Origin: Planctomycetota bacterium
Lineage (GTDB): Bacteria > Planctomycetota > UBA8742 > UBA2392
Length of the DNA: 64,000 nucleotides
Assembly (NCBI GenBank): GCA_027493625.1
Contig: JAOSKM010000003.1
Location: forward strand, 372,001 to 436,000
Direction of reading: 5' to 3'
The position numbers were made by a program, and so were the translations under genes. The notes beneath the pieces were generated by a model that was given only the letters and a program-made list of their open reading frames with translations, was not told the origin of the DNA and made no database searches. Positions 37,010 through 46,978 of the stretch are shown here, piece by piece (the first letter of the stretch is position 1; each line of letters opens with the position of its first letter).

Positions 37010-37203
37010 GGGCTCGCAACGTTAAACTGCCGTCAATGTACAGGGGCGCGGGGCCCCGTTCCATAGCCTGAACGGGGTCCAGTTTCGCGTGCTGTAACGG
37101 CCGGGTTCCGCCGTCGTAACCTCTTCCGCGCCGGAACCGCTGGATTCAAGGATTTCGCCTCTGGCACGCCGATTGCAACTGCACGGCCGAGGAGGGGCCG
37201 ATC

Positions 37204-38442
37204 ATGCGTTATCTTGTCTGCGCGGCGCTGTTGGCGCTGCTGGCTGTCACGGGCTGCGATCGCGGCACAGGTGCGTCGAGTGTTTCCAGTGGTTCCGCTA
37301 CGCCGGCGCCGCTCACGATCACGACTGCCTCCATTCCCGGTTTCGTGATGCCCGCGGCGACGGGTTCACCTATGCCGGCGTATACGGCGACCATCAGCGC
37401 CACCGGCGGCACGGGCACCTACAGCTGGAGCATCGTCGCCGGCACCCTGCCCGCAGGGCTGAGCATCGCCCCCACCGGCACGCCCGCAACCACCATCTCC
37501 GGCACCATGACGTCACCCGCGACCACCAGCTTCACCGTGCAGGTGACCGACTCAGCCGCCGCCACTGCAACCAGGGCTTACACTCTGGTGGTTACCGCTG
37601 CGCCGGCAACTCTCACGATCACAACTACCACGATCCCCGACTTCACGGTTCCGGGATGGCCGGGGGCGACTATGCCGTCGTACTCGGCTACCATCAGCGC
37701 CACCGGCGGCACGGGCACCTACAGCTGGAGCATCGTCGCCGGCACCCTGCCCGCGGGGCTGAGCATCGCCCCCACCGGCACGCCCGACACAACCATCACC
37801 GGTACCATGACGTCACCCGCCACCACCAGCTTCACCGTGCAGGTAACGGACTCAGCTTTCACCACCGCAACCATGGCCTACACGCTGGTGGTGAACTACG
37901 CACCGACGCCGCCGCCAGGCTCGACCACGCCTGTTTACTTCGGCCAGCCTCTGGCCGGGCGCATGCTGTTCATCTGCGACATGTCGGCCGCCACGGCCGG
38001 CCAGCCGCTGGCCAACCTGCAGACCGAGTTGACGGCCGCGCTCAACAGCCTGACGGGATCGGAAGAGTTCGACATCCTGGTGTACAACGAGGCGATTTCG
38101 GGCTTCGTGAGCGCCCTGTGGGGCGCGCCACAGCAGGCGACGGCCGGCAACGTGACCGCGGCGGTAAACTGGGTGAACGGGCCGAGTTTCACGGCGGCGG
38201 GCGGCGTGGATTACGCCTGCTACAAGGCGCTGCAGACCTCGTTCACGAACTACACCAACATCGACACGGCGTTCCTGTACACCTGGAGCACGCCCGGTGA
38301 CGGCAGCGCAATCCTGGCCGACTACCCGGGCTGGGCAGCCAGCGACCCCAACCGCCAGCTGACAGTGATCTGCAAAGGCGGCAGCGCCCCAACCTTCGCC
38401 CAGCAACTCGCAGCCCTGGCCGGCGGGACGTACGTTCCCTAG
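37204..38442 (+). CDS. Lipoprotein with two Ig-like (He_PIG) repeats and a vWA-like domain
   Basis: 412 aa. Lipobox LLAVTGC. Residues about 40-130 and 140-230 are tandem putative Ig (He_PIG) repeats sharing ATISATGGTGTYSWSIVAGT and the following GLSIAPTGTP block almost perfectly; at DNA level the copies are about 300 bases apart and nearly identical. From residue 245 a von Willebrand A-like domain begins (GRMLFICDMSAATAG, a MIDAS-like DxSxx), with EFDILVYNEAIS and AAVNWVNG, ending RQLTVICKGG. Probably an exported adhesion or envelope protein. ATG 37204 follows GAGGAGGGG. The 5' leader is about 190 bases without features. Confidence 0.85.
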   Translation: MRYLVCAALLALLAVTGCDRGTGASSVSSGSATPAPLTITTASIPGFVMPAATGSPMPAYTATISATGGTGTYSWSIVAGTLPAGLSIAPTGTPATTISGTMTSPATTSFTVQVTDSAAATATRAYTLVVTAAPATLTITTTTIPDFTVPGWPGATMPSYSATISATGGTGTYSWSIVAGTLPAGLSIAPTGTPDTTITGTMTSPATTSFTVQVTDSAFTTATMAYTLVVNYAPTPPPGSTTPVYFGQPLAGRMLFICDMSAATAGQPLANLQTELTAALNSLTGSEEFDILVYNEAISGFVSALWGAPQQATAGNVTAAVNWVNGPSFTAAGGVDYACYKALQTSFTNYTNIDTAFLYTWSTPGDGSAILADYPGWAASDPNRQLTVICKGGSAPTFAQQLAALAGGTYVP

Positions 38443-38463
38443 GCGGCGCGAAGATCAGCCGGC

Positions 38464-41090
38464 TTATCTGGAAGCGCCACGATCCTCGATCCGCACCCGT
38501 GGACGGATGCGATCTCGGATCTCCTCATAGATGTTGATGTTCTCTGCCACCTCCAAGCTCACCACAAGGCCGTACCTGGTGGGGACCGGTCCGTCGACCC
38601 TTTTACCATCGTGAGCGCTCGGACGTGACGATACGACCAGTTGCAGGCTATCGCCGTCGGTAAACACGGGGGCATCGCCGCCCTCGAAAACCAGGTGTTG
38701 AAGGGTGCCATTTTGGGCAGGTTTCTCTTCGACGTTCACCGCCTTAACGTTGAGCCTGACGTTGTCGGGGACCACGCGGTTGGCCCAGCAGACAACTGGT
38801 CGGTAGGCCTGAACTGTCGGTTTGATTGGACACAGATAAGCCAATGTTACTGTCAGCCTTCGCCAACTTTGCTGGCGTACATCGGCAAGAATGGGCGGTA
38901 GCGGCAGGTTGAACTGGTGCCCCTGCTCAACCTCAATGGTGCCGAACCCAATGCAGGTTACGCGGTGCTGTGCGCAATCAAACGTGCCTTCCGGTGGCAC
39001 GTAGCCGTAGCCCAGTGTGCGGGTAACAGCGCTCTTGCGCTTACGCCAATCTGTGTCACTTCCAACGGATGCTTCAATCACTTGTCGGGCTTGATGGTCC
39101 CAGCGGGCTGAATGGGCGACCAATGCCTTGATCAGCACTGGCAGGAATTCGTCGGGGATCCGACCTGCGAACTCGGAATCGCGCAGGTACTCCAGAGCTT
39201 GCGCCAGCCGCCGAGTAGTCAACGCGGCCGCAAGTGTTGTTCCTGCATCGAATCGGTACCGATACGTCTGGTGCGGAATGGCCGTTACGATACCCGGAAA
39301 TCGAGAAAGATTTCCGGGCTGGACCAGCCGTGTTTCCTCGTGACTGTGGAGAGAGGGGCGGTACGGCAGCCGTCCGCCATGGGTCACGAAATCCGGCTTG
39401 ACCGCGCGGCGGTATCCAGGACCAAACGCGGAATAGGGGGCGGGGAGGTGCCTCGCCGATACCGGCAGCACGGTTCCGGACGGACCCGACTCAAGTTCCG
39501 ATGCATCCTGATTGACTGCGCCGACTGTTATGGCGTTGATTGAATCCGCAGGCGCCAGAACACCGCGCACAATGGCATTGGAGAGAAGGTTTGCCATTGT
39601 CAGACGGTCACGATCATCTGGCGGCATATCCAGAAGCTGCTGAGTTCCTACGTCATAGTGTAGAGGTCCGTTGTGGTTACCGCTGCTGATGACAAACAGG
39701 ATGTTGTGCTTGTGGGAGAGGTAGTCGATGAGGCGTGCCCATGGGCTGATCCGACCGGAAAACGCTTGCACCGGATCGCCGATGGCGAGAAGAAAAACCT
39801 TGAGTGTTGAATGAAGCCGCATTGCGCGGGTCACCGCAACATGGACAAGGTCAATCTCATTAAGGTTGGGCGGAATGAACTCCTCGTCGTCAGCGCGCCG
39901 CGGACGCATGATGGGACGGACGTAGATTCGGCGTGACAGCGCTGGAAAGTCTGCACCAAGGTCACCATGGATGACGTTCGACGCCACCATAGTACCGTGA
40001 AATCGCGCCTGAACGGGATACTCTGAACCCCAGTTATCCGGATCATCAATGTCAAGACGGCCGTCCAGCGCCTCGTGATTGCCCATCGGGAGCCCATCGA
40101 ATATGGCAACTTCGGGGGCAAGGCTGCGTTCGGTTGTGCCGCGCCGAGTACCCGTGCTGAAGTTGATCTCTGGATATCCTGAAGCGGGAGACCTGCAGTT
40201 CGCCCTCCCGTCACCTGACCCGTAGGACGCAGCAACATGATCTGGTCGCACTTAGCCAGTGCAACGGATCGCAGGTCCTGCAACAACTGCTCGACGCGCT
40301 GCTTCGGAAGGCTGATGATCAGCGCGTGATAGGCTATTTCGGGAATCAGGGTTGGAAGGCCAAGAACCTGCCCATCGGACAGGTGCACGAATCTGCGTAA
40401 CGACCGCTCAGCCGCCTCTCGTTTGGCTGCGTCTTCGCGATACCAAAGCTCAACCGCAAAAGGCTCCGGATCACGGTCTTCGGCTACAGCCCGCTGCCAG
40501 ACCTCCTGCATGCCGGTTGCCCGAAAGCGGTCTTCGACATCCCAGATGCGAACAGTTCGTAACTGTTTGAAGAGGTCAGACCACCTGCTTTGGCCCCGCT
40601 TGAACTTCCTGGAATCACCAAGCCAGCGCTTCCACATGGCGAGGAACTGCCTCAGCCGTCGCTGATTCGTAGCCGTCAGATAGGCGTGGCGTAGTATCGC
40701 CTTGTCCGTATCCTCTTCGCGCTGCTGCTCGCCACCTTGTTGTTCGGACTTCTTTACGACCCTGAAGTCTTCATCCGGATCATCAGCACTCTCGTCGTAT
40801 TCACCTAACCATTCGATCCCGGCCGCCTTCACCGCCTTGTGGAATCTGTCGAGGCTCCCAGCAATCTCAAGGACCAAAACGCCTTCAGGTTCCGCGCCGA
40901 GCGCGTGTGCTGACAAGAAGATCGCGCGTTGCTCCAGCGACTGTTCAAGTGCGGTCATCGTGGCAGATAGACGCTCACGCTGCCGGTCTTTGGACGGGAA
41001 TCGAAGCTGGGATGGATTGGAGTTCCCTTTCCGGCGCTCAATTTCAGTTGCCGACGGGAACAGCAGGACTGGTCGTCTTTCGGCCGGCAT
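38464..41090 (-). CDS. S8 subtilisin-like protease partner of AAA ATPase (apparent frameshift near 40215)
   Basis: One gene read in two frames. The first (41090 to about 40200) encodes a 290-residue N-terminal domain (RPVLLFPSATEIERRKG, VLVLEIAGSLDRFHKAV, LPKQRVEQLLQDL, ending MLLRPTGQ); the second (from about 40250 to 38464) the protease: VAIFDGLPMGN (Asp), FHGTMVASNVIHGD (His), VISSGNHNG (oxyanion Asn) and GTTLAAAL, where the catalytic Ser of GTS is Thr. So the product may be inactive unless that codon is an error. Such subtilases occur beside AAA+ ATPases in variable islands. ATG 41090 follows GGAG and lies 22 bases after the ATPase stop. The pair is visibly AT-richer than its surroundings, suggesting transfer. 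Confidence 0.75.
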
Positions 41091-41112
41091 GGCAACTCCA
41101 TGTCACGCATCG

Positions 41113-42096
41113 TTATCGCCGCGTGATGGAGTTCGAGCGCTGGATGTAGCGTGCCGTCCAGATTTCCAACCGCTCCTTGACGATCCGCTTCAAGTCGGCA
41201 TCTGGTAAGCCAAGCACCTGCCGTCTGCGAATATCCTGAGCGAACTCTTCCGCTTCTGCGAAACTCAATCCATGGAGTTTAGAAGAAAGAGTCTTGGGTG
41301 CCAACCCAAGGGGCTGACCCAACCGGTCCGAAAGCGTCTGGAACCAATTGGCAAGTTGTGCCTGTGTTGGAGAGGGAAGCTCCAAGCGCAGTTGAAAACG
41401 GCGCCATGCGGCACGATCCAGGAGTTCCGGGTGATTGGTCGCGGCGATGACGACAACGTGGCTGGGCAGCGCATCAATCTGCATCAGCAGCGTGTTGACT
41501 ACGCGCTTGATCTCGCCTGTTTCGTGCTCGTCGCCCCGCTCTTTGCCCAACGCATCGAACTCATCGAAGAACAGCACACAATGACGCGTGCGGACCTGAT
41601 CAAACAGCTGCCGCAGACGAACGGCTGTTTCGCCCAAGAAGCTGCTGATGATCGAGTCGTATCGGACAACCAGCAGCGGCACGAGAAGCGCATCAGCAAT
41701 GGCCTCGGCCAGCGTTGTCTTACCGTTGCCCGGCGGCCCGACTAACACCACTCTATGACGCGGTTCAAGTCCATGATTGCGGAGCAAGTCTCCGCGGTGT
41801 TGCTCTTCCACGAGTTCTTGGACCGTCTGCCTCGTTGTCACAGGAAGCACAAGTTCTGAGAGAGTCCGTTGCGGCACGCGCTCAAAAACCAATCCTGTGG
41901 CAGGAAGCTTTGGGGCCGTAAGCTGCGTCACCGAGGGCCCGATCGTCGAAAGGGCGTCGGCCAACTGCTTCGCTACGGCGTGGTGCTGCTTGGCCTCTTC
42001 CTCTGCAATGAGCGCTTCCACTGCACGACGAAAGCGCTCATCGTCGCGGGCTGCTCCCGCGCGAACCAATTTCACCAATAAGTCAGATCGGGCCAT
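41113..42096 (-). CDS. AAA+ ATPase paired with subtilase
   Basis: 327 aa. Central AAA+ module: VGPPGNGKTTLAEAIA (Walker A), VLFFDEFDALGKERGD (Walker B), VVIAATNHPELLDRA (sensor 1) and AAWRRFQLRLELPSP with arginine fingers; N-terminal 100 residues are helical and C-terminal part is the lid domain. Resembles the FtsH/CDC48-like single-module ATPases (often called ATPase with subtilase) rather than Lon or Clp. It most likely controls or feeds the adjacent protease; a role in phage or element defence is an inference from how such pairs are distributed. ATG 42096; a GTG at 42114 is possible. The 200 bases upstream are AT-rich with no gene. Confidence 0.85.
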   Translation of the reverse strand: MARSDLLVKLVRAGAARDDERFRRAVEALIAEEEAKQHHAVAKQLADALSTIGPSVTQLTAPKLPATGLVFERVPQRTLSELVLPVTTRQTVQELVEEQHRGDLLRNHGLEPRHRVVLVGPPGNGKTTLAEAIADALLVPLLVVRYDSIISSFLGETAVRLRQLFDQVRTRHCVLFFDEFDALGKERGDEHETGEIKRVVNTLLMQIDALPSHVVVIAATNHPELLDRAAWRRFQLRLELPSPTQAQLANWFQTLSDRLGQPLGLAPKTLSSKLHGLSFAEAEEFAQDIRRRQVLGLPDADLKRIVKERLEIWTARYIQRSNSITRR

Positions 42097-42293
42097 GGTT
42101 ACACCAGCGCTCACTTATCGTAGCAGTGATTGCGACATACTGCTGCCAGTCATGCACCACAAGACCCGTCAGCCGTTTGTTAGCCACACTGTTTGCTGTG
42201 TCAGCAAGTCACAGTGCTCAGATTGAATGAAGACGCAACGCTTAGATAACGGCCGCTGGAAAATGTTTCGCCCTACTCTCACTGGCACTGGTC

Positions 42294-43616
42294 CTAGGCT
42301 GCGCGGCTGCGTTGGCTGCGGCGGTCTTCTGCTCGGCGCCTGGGTTGGAACTCTACCCTTTGGATGCTGGCGCCGAGGGCGCTTAGTTTGTGCTCCAGGC
42401 GGTCGTAGCCTCGGTCTACGTGCTGGATCTTCAGTACTTCGGTCTGCCCCTCGGCCGCTAAACCCAGCAATATCAGCCCCGCGCCGGCGCGCAGGTCGGT
42501 GGCGGCTACGGGTGCTCCGTACAGCTTGTCCACGCCCGTTACGATGCAGGTGTTGAACTGCTTGCGGATCTCGGCGCCCAGCCGCCGGTACTCCGGCACG
42601 TGCATGAAGCGCTCGGGGTAGATTTTCTCCTCCACCAGCGAGTAGCCCTCGCTCACGCACAGCAGCGCCATCAGCGGGCTCTGCAGATCGGTGGGAAAGC
42701 CCGGGTAGGGCAGCGTGGTCAGGTCGGCCGAGCGCGCCCGGCGCGGGCAGTTCACCCGCAGGGTTGACGCGTCAAGGCGCTCGAAAGGCACCCGCATCTC
42801 ATTGAACTTGTCGAACAGCGCCAGCATCACGTCCGGGTCGCAGCGCTCCAGCGTCACGTCGCCGCGCGTGATGGCGCTCGCGATCATCAGCGTGCCGGCC
42901 TCGATGCGGTCCGGGATCACCGCGATGTCGCAGGGGCGCAGCTCGTCCACGCCCTGGATCACCAACCGCGACGTCCCGCCGCCCCGCACCCGCGCGCCCA
43001 TGGCGTTCAGCATCTCCACCAGGTTGGCGATCTCCGGCTCGCAGGCCGCCTGGTCGATCACCGTCACGCCGCTGGCCATCACGGCCGCGCACAGCACGTT
43101 GGCGGTGCCCGTCACGCTGGGGCCCATGGGGCCGCCCAGGTAGACACGGCCGCCGGTGGGGCGGCCCTTGGCGATCACGTCGCCGCGCTCGAAGGTGACT
43201 TCGCTGCCGATGGCCTGGATGCCCTTGATGTGCAGGTCCACGGGGCGCTCGCCGAGGGTGCAGCCGCCGGGCTGGCTGACGCGGGCCTCGCCGCGGCGGG
43301 CCAGCAGGGGGCCCAGCACGCAGAAGCTGGCGCGCATTTCGGAGACCAGCTCGTAGGGTGCGGCCGTGGGGTTTTCGTCCACCACGTCGATCACCACCAC
43401 GCCGGGTTCAGGGAACAGGCTGACGCGGGCGCCCAGGGTCTCGAGGATTTCGGCCATCAGGTGCACGTCGGTCAGGTCCGGCACGTTGCGCAGCACGGTG
43501 GGCCCCTTGGCCAGCAGGGCCGCTGCCATCATGGGCAGGGCCGCGTTCTTGCTGCCGGAAACCGTGACGGCGCCCTGCAGGCGCGCGCCACCATTGACCA
43601 CGAACTTGTGCGGCAT
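42294..43616 (-). CDS. murA: UDP-N-acetylglucosamine 1-carboxyvinyltransferase
   Basis: 440 aa EPSP-synthase-fold enzyme making the first committed peptidoglycan precursor from UDP-GlcNAc and PEP. Active-site Cys119 in PGGCTLGERPVDLH (the fosfomycin target; here Cys, not Asp), K23 in SGSKNAALP, and the closing segments RAGTLMIA-like EAGTLMIASAI, YPGFPTDLQSP and DLRAGAGLILLGLAAEG. Last ~20 residues are an Arg-rich tail (RRRAEDRRSQRSRAA) longer than usual. ATG 43616 follows GGGGAAAG. Presence of murA argues for a peptidoglycan wall. Neighbours are unrelated. Confidence 0.96.
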   Translation of the reverse strand: MPHKFVVNGGARLQGAVTVSGSKNAALPMMAAALLAKGPTVLRNVPDLTDVHLMAEILETLGARVSLFPEPGVVVIDVVDENPTAAPYELVSEMRASFCVLGPLLARRGEARVSQPGGCTLGERPVDLHIKGIQAIGSEVTFERGDVIAKGRPTGGRVYLGGPMGPSVTGTANVLCAAVMASGVTVIDQAACEPEIANLVEMLNAMGARVRGGGTSRLVIQGVDELRPCDIAVIPDRIEAGTLMIASAITRGDVTLERCDPDVMLALFDKFNEMRVPFERLDASTLRVNCPRRARSADLTTLPYPGFPTDLQSPLMALLCVSEGYSLVEEKIYPERFMHVPEYRRLGAEIRKQFNTCIVTGVDKLYGAPVAATDLRAGAGLILLGLAAEGQTEVLKIQHVDRGYDRLEHKLSALGASIQRVEFQPRRRAEDRRSQRSRAA

Positions 43617-43705
43617 GGCTTTCCCCGTTGAGCAACTACCGGGTCACCCCGGCCAGTGCCTCTATCGGCAGAACGGGTGCGGCGGGTGCAGGATATTCGG
43701 GGGCG

Positions 43706-44011
43706 TCAGGGGCCGGACGAATCCAGCCGGCTGCGCAGCGATTCAGGGTTCTGCTCGGCGTGCCAAACGGCCCGGATCACGAGAGAATCGGATTCAAGCC
43801 GATACACCATGCCGTAGGGAAAACTGAGTATGCGGGCGTAGCGGTACTCGCCGACCAGGCGACGTCCCGAGTGCGGAAAAGCGAGAAGCCGCCGAACAAC
43901 GCGCTCCACAGCTGTCAGGAAACTGTCGCCAAGACCCTCCTGCCGGGACTCATACCAGGCTGCGGCGGCATCGAGATCTGCCAGGGCCTCAGGCAGATAC
44001 TTAAGACGCAT
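43706..44011 (-). CDS. ParE/RelE-type toxin
   Basis: 101 aa. ParE/RelE-superfamily fold: YLPEALADLDAAAAWYESRQEGLGDSFLTAVERVVRRLLAFPHSGRRL, then RYARILSFPYGMVYRLESDSLVIRAVWHAEQNP. ParE proteins poison gyrase, RelE cut mRNA; the sequence fits ParE-like better. It overlaps the upstream antitoxin gene by 11 bases, the usual arrangement of an addiction module with the antitoxin first. Complete and apparently intact. Its presence near the AAA/subtilase island agrees with an accessory region. Confidence 0.9.
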   Translation of the reverse strand: MRLKYLPEALADLDAAAAWYESRQEGLGDSFLTAVERVVRRLLAFPHSGRRLVGEYRYARILSFPYGMVYRLESDSLVIRAVWHAEQNPESLRSRLDSSGP

Positions 44012-44270
44012 CAGCCTTGCTCTCGCGTTCGGCCCTTATGCGGGCCAGGTGCTGACGGACCTGTGCGTGGGCCTGCTCCCAAGGGATGGCCCGGGAAGGG
44101 TCTTCCCGGTACAGCTTCTCGCGGCGTTCCAACTCCGCGATCTGATCAGGCGTAAGCACGGGAGGCGTCGGTGCCTCAACCGACTCCATCAGCAAATCAA
44201 TCAGCACCAGCTTCTCATTGGCGCTGAGTTTAAGAGCCTCGACTGCGATCTTTTCCGCTGTGCTTGCCAT
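44001..44270 (-). CDS. Antitoxin of the putative addiction-module (Unstab_antitox) family
   Basis: 89 aa, acidic and helical: ALKLSANEKLVLIDLLMESVE matches the short addiction-module component family (PF09720), which precedes ParE/RelE toxins. The C-terminal half (DQIAELERREKLYREDPSRAIPWEQAHAQVRQ) has the common PSRAIPWEE-like segment that wraps the toxin. It overlaps the toxin gene. Probably represses its own promoter with the toxin as co-repressor, by analogy. Confidence 0.88.
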   Translation of the reverse strand: MASTAEKIAVEALKLSANEKLVLIDLLMESVEAPTPPVLTPDQIAELERREKLYREDPSRAIPWEQAHAQVRQHLARIRAERESKADAS

Positions 44271-44303
44271 ATTTACATGATACCAGAGCGCTCGCGACGG
44301 CCG

Positions 44304-44570
44304 CTACACCACGGTTGGTTCGCTGTCGCTGAACATCACGCCGGCCTTTACCTGGGCGCGCTCGATGCGGGCGGCCTGGGATGCGAGCTGCAGGTGGGTT
44401 TTCACGGTGTCGTGGCAGCTGCTGCGTGAGCGCGCCTCGAACTCCAGCTGCCAGCCGGCCGGCAGCTTGCGCCAGCCGTACTCGGCCATGCGCTCGCTGA
44501 ACATCTCGCGGCTGATGGCGTCCACGGCCGGGTCGAACTCGATGGCAATCAGGGCGTAGAAGTCGTTCAT
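44304..44570 (-). CDS. Small hypothetical protein downstream of prmC
   Basis: 88 aa soluble protein (FYALIAIEFDPAVDAISREMFSERMAEYGWRKLPAGWQLEFEARSRS, then a basic helical part). ATG 44570 overlaps the prmC stop by four bases (ATGA), so it is translated with it. Resembles small endoribonuclease/toxin-like or ferredoxin-like alpha-beta proteins only loosely; I cannot name a family. Confidence 0.65.
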   Translation of the reverse strand: MNDFYALIAIEFDPAVDAISREMFSERMAEYGWRKLPAGWQLEFEARSRSSCHDTVKTHLQLASQAARIERAQVKAGVMFSDSEPTVV

Positions 44571-45409
44571 GCCCGCGCCTCCAGTATGCGGTCGAGCCCC
44601 GCGTAATCCTGCACCGTGCGCGCCTGCTTCAAACCCGCTCGAGTAGCGGCTTCGCGCAACTGCTCGCCCTGGGTCATGCCGTGTTCCATGTATAGCCATC
44701 CGCCGGGTTTCAGGCGCGGCGCGATTTCAGTCAGCAGACGCAGGCAGATCTCGATGCCGTCCTTGCCGCCCACCAGCGCCTCGCGCGGCTCATGGTCGCG
44801 CACCTCGGGCTGCAGTCCGGCGAAATCCTCCGGCAGCACGTAGGGCGGGTTGCTCACCACCAGGTCGAACAGCGGCGCGGGCCGCAGCGCCGCCAGGCCG
44901 TCCATCTGCGCGTACCACAGCCGCGCGCCCAAGGCATTCGCGTTGCGGCGCGTGACACCCAGCGGCATGGCGTGCAGGTCCGTGGCCAGCACCCGCAACT
45001 TCGGGAACTCCAGCGCCAGCGTGACCGCCAGCGCGCCCGAGCCGCAGCCGATGTCCACGGCGACGCCCGCAAAGTCGCGCGGCAAACGCTCCTGGGCCAG
45101 CTCCACAATGCGTTCCGTTTCCGGCCGCGGGATCAGCACGCCCGGTTCCACGTGAAATTCGCGGCCGAAGAACTCGCGCCGGCCGATGATGTAATCGACC
45201 GGTTCGCGCTTGAAGCGCCGTTCGCACAGGGTGTTCGCGAGCCGCAGTATCTCGGCGGGCAGGGATTCGTCGAGGCGTGTAAGCAGGTCGTCGCGGCGCA
45301 CGTCCAGCGCGTGGGCCAACAGCAGCTCTGCGTTCAGGCGCGCGTCCTCGATGCCGGCGCCGATGAAACGCTCACGCCAATCCTCGATGAAGTGGCGGAT
45401 GCTGGTCAT
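44567..45409 (-). CDS. prmC: Peptide chain release factor N5-glutamine methyltransferase
   Basis: 280 aa. Methylates the GGQ glutamine of release factors. N-terminal helical domain (FIEDWRERFIGAGIEDARLNAELLLAHAL) with REPVDYIIGRREFFGREFHVEPGVLIPRPETE, SAM-binding VDIGCGSGALAVTLALEFP, and the catalytic NPPY in LVVSNPPYVLPEDF. ATG 45409; the leader upstream is repeat DNA (CGGTTGT units), so longer starts are not credible. Followed by an overlapping small gene; no release factor gene is adjacent. Confidence 0.94.
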   Translation of the reverse strand: MTSIRHFIEDWRERFIGAGIEDARLNAELLLAHALDVRRDDLLTRLDESLPAEILRLANTLCERRFKREPVDYIIGRREFFGREFHVEPGVLIPRPETERIVELAQERLPRDFAGVAVDIGCGSGALAVTLALEFPKLRVLATDLHAMPLGVTRRNANALGARLWYAQMDGLAALRPAPLFDLVVSNPPYVLPEDFAGLQPEVRDHEPREALVGGKDGIEICLRLLTEIAPRLKPGGWLYMEHGMTQGEQLREAATRAGLKQARTVQDYAGLDRILEARA

Positions 45410-45411
45410 GG

Positions 45412-45495
45412 TTCTGGTTATCGGTTGTCGGTTGTCGGTTGTCAGCAGTTTATCGCACCGACAACCGACAACCGACAACTGACATCTGACAACTA
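45412..45495. repeat. Inverted repeat of CGGTTGT units
   Basis: Left arm (about 45416-45447) holds three tandem copies of cggttgt, right arm (about 45458-45495) three to four copies of acaaccg. It fills the gap between prmC and the MATE gene; a hairpin could form around an 11-base loop. Confidence 0.8.
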
Positions 45496-45499
45496 GCAA

Positions 45500-46921
45500 C
45501 TACACGACCTTCCTCTTCCAGGCGCCGGACTTCCAGCGCAGGAACAGGAAGCTGCCCAGCAGCGTGATGTGCACCAGCGCGGCGATCCAGCCGCCTTTCG
45601 CGCCCAAGCCGTACTGGGGTAGGAAATCCACCCAGCCCTGGCCGGGCTCGAAGATCAGCACGTGGCTGAGCGGCACGAACAGGCACCAGGCCAGCACCAG
45701 CAGCGCCGCCGTCGGCACCATCACGTCGCCCGCGCCGCGCAGGCAGCCGAGCGTGCCGAGGTTCAGCGCGTCGAACAGCTGATAGCCCGCGGCAATCAGC
45801 AGCAGCGTGGCCGACAGCTCGATCACCGCCGGGGCGCTTGCGTCGCTGCCTTCCACGAAGATCGAGCTCAGGGGCCCGCCGGCCGTGGCGAACAGCACCG
45901 CCCAGAACGCCATATAGATGAAGGCGATGCGGATACAGGCCGAGCCGACCTTGGCCGCCCATTCCTTGTCGCCGGCGCCGATGCTCTGCCCCACCAGTGT
46001 TGCGGCCGCGAAGTTCAGGCCCGCCACGGGCAGGAAGCCGAGCGAAGTGAGAATCATGGCGATCTGCGTGGCGGCGCCCGGCACCTCGCCCAGCTTGCCG
46101 ACCATCAGCTGGAAGGCGGCGAACGCGCCGACGTCGAACATCGAGTGCACGCCGATCGGCAGCCCCAGCGCGAACACGGCTTTCAGCACGCGCAGCTTCG
46201 GGCGCCACATGGCGGCCGTGGCGAACTCGGTGCGGAAACGCCTGCTGAAGAACACACCGAAGTAGAACAGCACGCCGACCGCCACGGCCAGCGTGGTGGC
46301 AAGTCCCGCGCCGTACATGCCCCAGCCCAGTTCCAGGATAAACAGCCAGTTCAGCAGCACATTGAACAGCGCGGCCACAACCGCGCCCATCAGCGAGACA
46401 CGGGTTGAGCCCACGCCGTTGAAGAAGTTGCTGAGCGAGAAGTACACCACCACCAGCCCGCCCGCGGCCATGCGCGGCAGCCAGTAATCGGAAGCGGCCT
46501 GCACCACGTCGGGCGGCAGGGCGAAGAAGTTGAATATCTGCGGCCCCGCCAGCGCCACGCCCACGGCCAGCGGCGCCAGCAGCACGCCGGAATACACGCC
46601 GTGCCAGGCGGCCTGGCCGGCGCGCGCGCGGCGCCCTTCGCCGAAGCGCTGGGCCACGATGGTCTGCACCGCGATGCCCGAGCCGCCGAACAGCAGCAGC
46701 ACAGTGAAGCTCGAGAAATTGACCGCGTTCATGCCCGCCACGGCGCCCGCGCCCAGGCGCCCCACGAACCAGGTGTCGATCACGTTCAGGAAAGCCTGCA
46801 CGCCGAACTGCACGAACAGCGGCCAAGCGATCGCCACCACCGCGCGGTAATCCACGCGGCGCGTGCCGTCAGTCTGGTAAAGTACGGCCGGAAGCCGGGA
46901 TTGGACGGCGGGTGCGTTCAT
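45500..46921 (-). CDS. MATE family efflux transporter
   Basis: 473 aa with about twelve membrane helices in two repeats of six. Family features: IAWPLFVQFGVQAFLNVIDTWFVGRLGAGAVAG, GGSGIAVQTIVAQRFGEG in the first half, VAGLNFAAATLVGQSIGAGDKEWA and GTLGCLRGAGDVMVP in the second. Exports cationic drugs or metabolites against Na+ or H+; substrate not predictable. ATG 46921 lacks a good ribosome binding site; the alternative at 46963 adds a poor leader. Both flanks are inverted repeats. Confidence 0.92.
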   Translation of the reverse strand: MNAPAVQSRLPAVLYQTDGTRRVDYRAVVAIAWPLFVQFGVQAFLNVIDTWFVGRLGAGAVAGMNAVNFSSFTVLLLFGGSGIAVQTIVAQRFGEGRRARAGQAAWHGVYSGVLLAPLAVGVALAGPQIFNFFALPPDVVQAASDYWLPRMAAGGLVVVYFSLSNFFNGVGSTRVSLMGAVVAALFNVLLNWLFILELGWGMYGAGLATTLAVAVGVLFYFGVFFSRRFRTEFATAAMWRPKLRVLKAVFALGLPIGVHSMFDVGAFAAFQLMVGKLGEVPGAATQIAMILTSLGFLPVAGLNFAAATLVGQSIGAGDKEWAAKVGSACIRIAFIYMAFWAVLFATAGGPLSSIFVEGSDASAPAVIELSATLLLIAAGYQLFDALNLGTLGCLRGAGDVMVPTAALLVLAWCLFVPLSHVLIFEPGQGWVDFLPQYGLGAKGGWIAALVHITLLGSFLFLRWKSGAWKRKVV

Positions 46922-46978
46922 AGTGCGACTGTAACGAGTAGAGGTTGCGCACGCGTCTGACAATCCGGTGTGCGTCCG

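Noticed and set aside
45412..45495. Short regular repeats as a CRISPR array
   Set aside because: Units are 7-8 bases without spacers and in inverted arms; no cas genes in the window.
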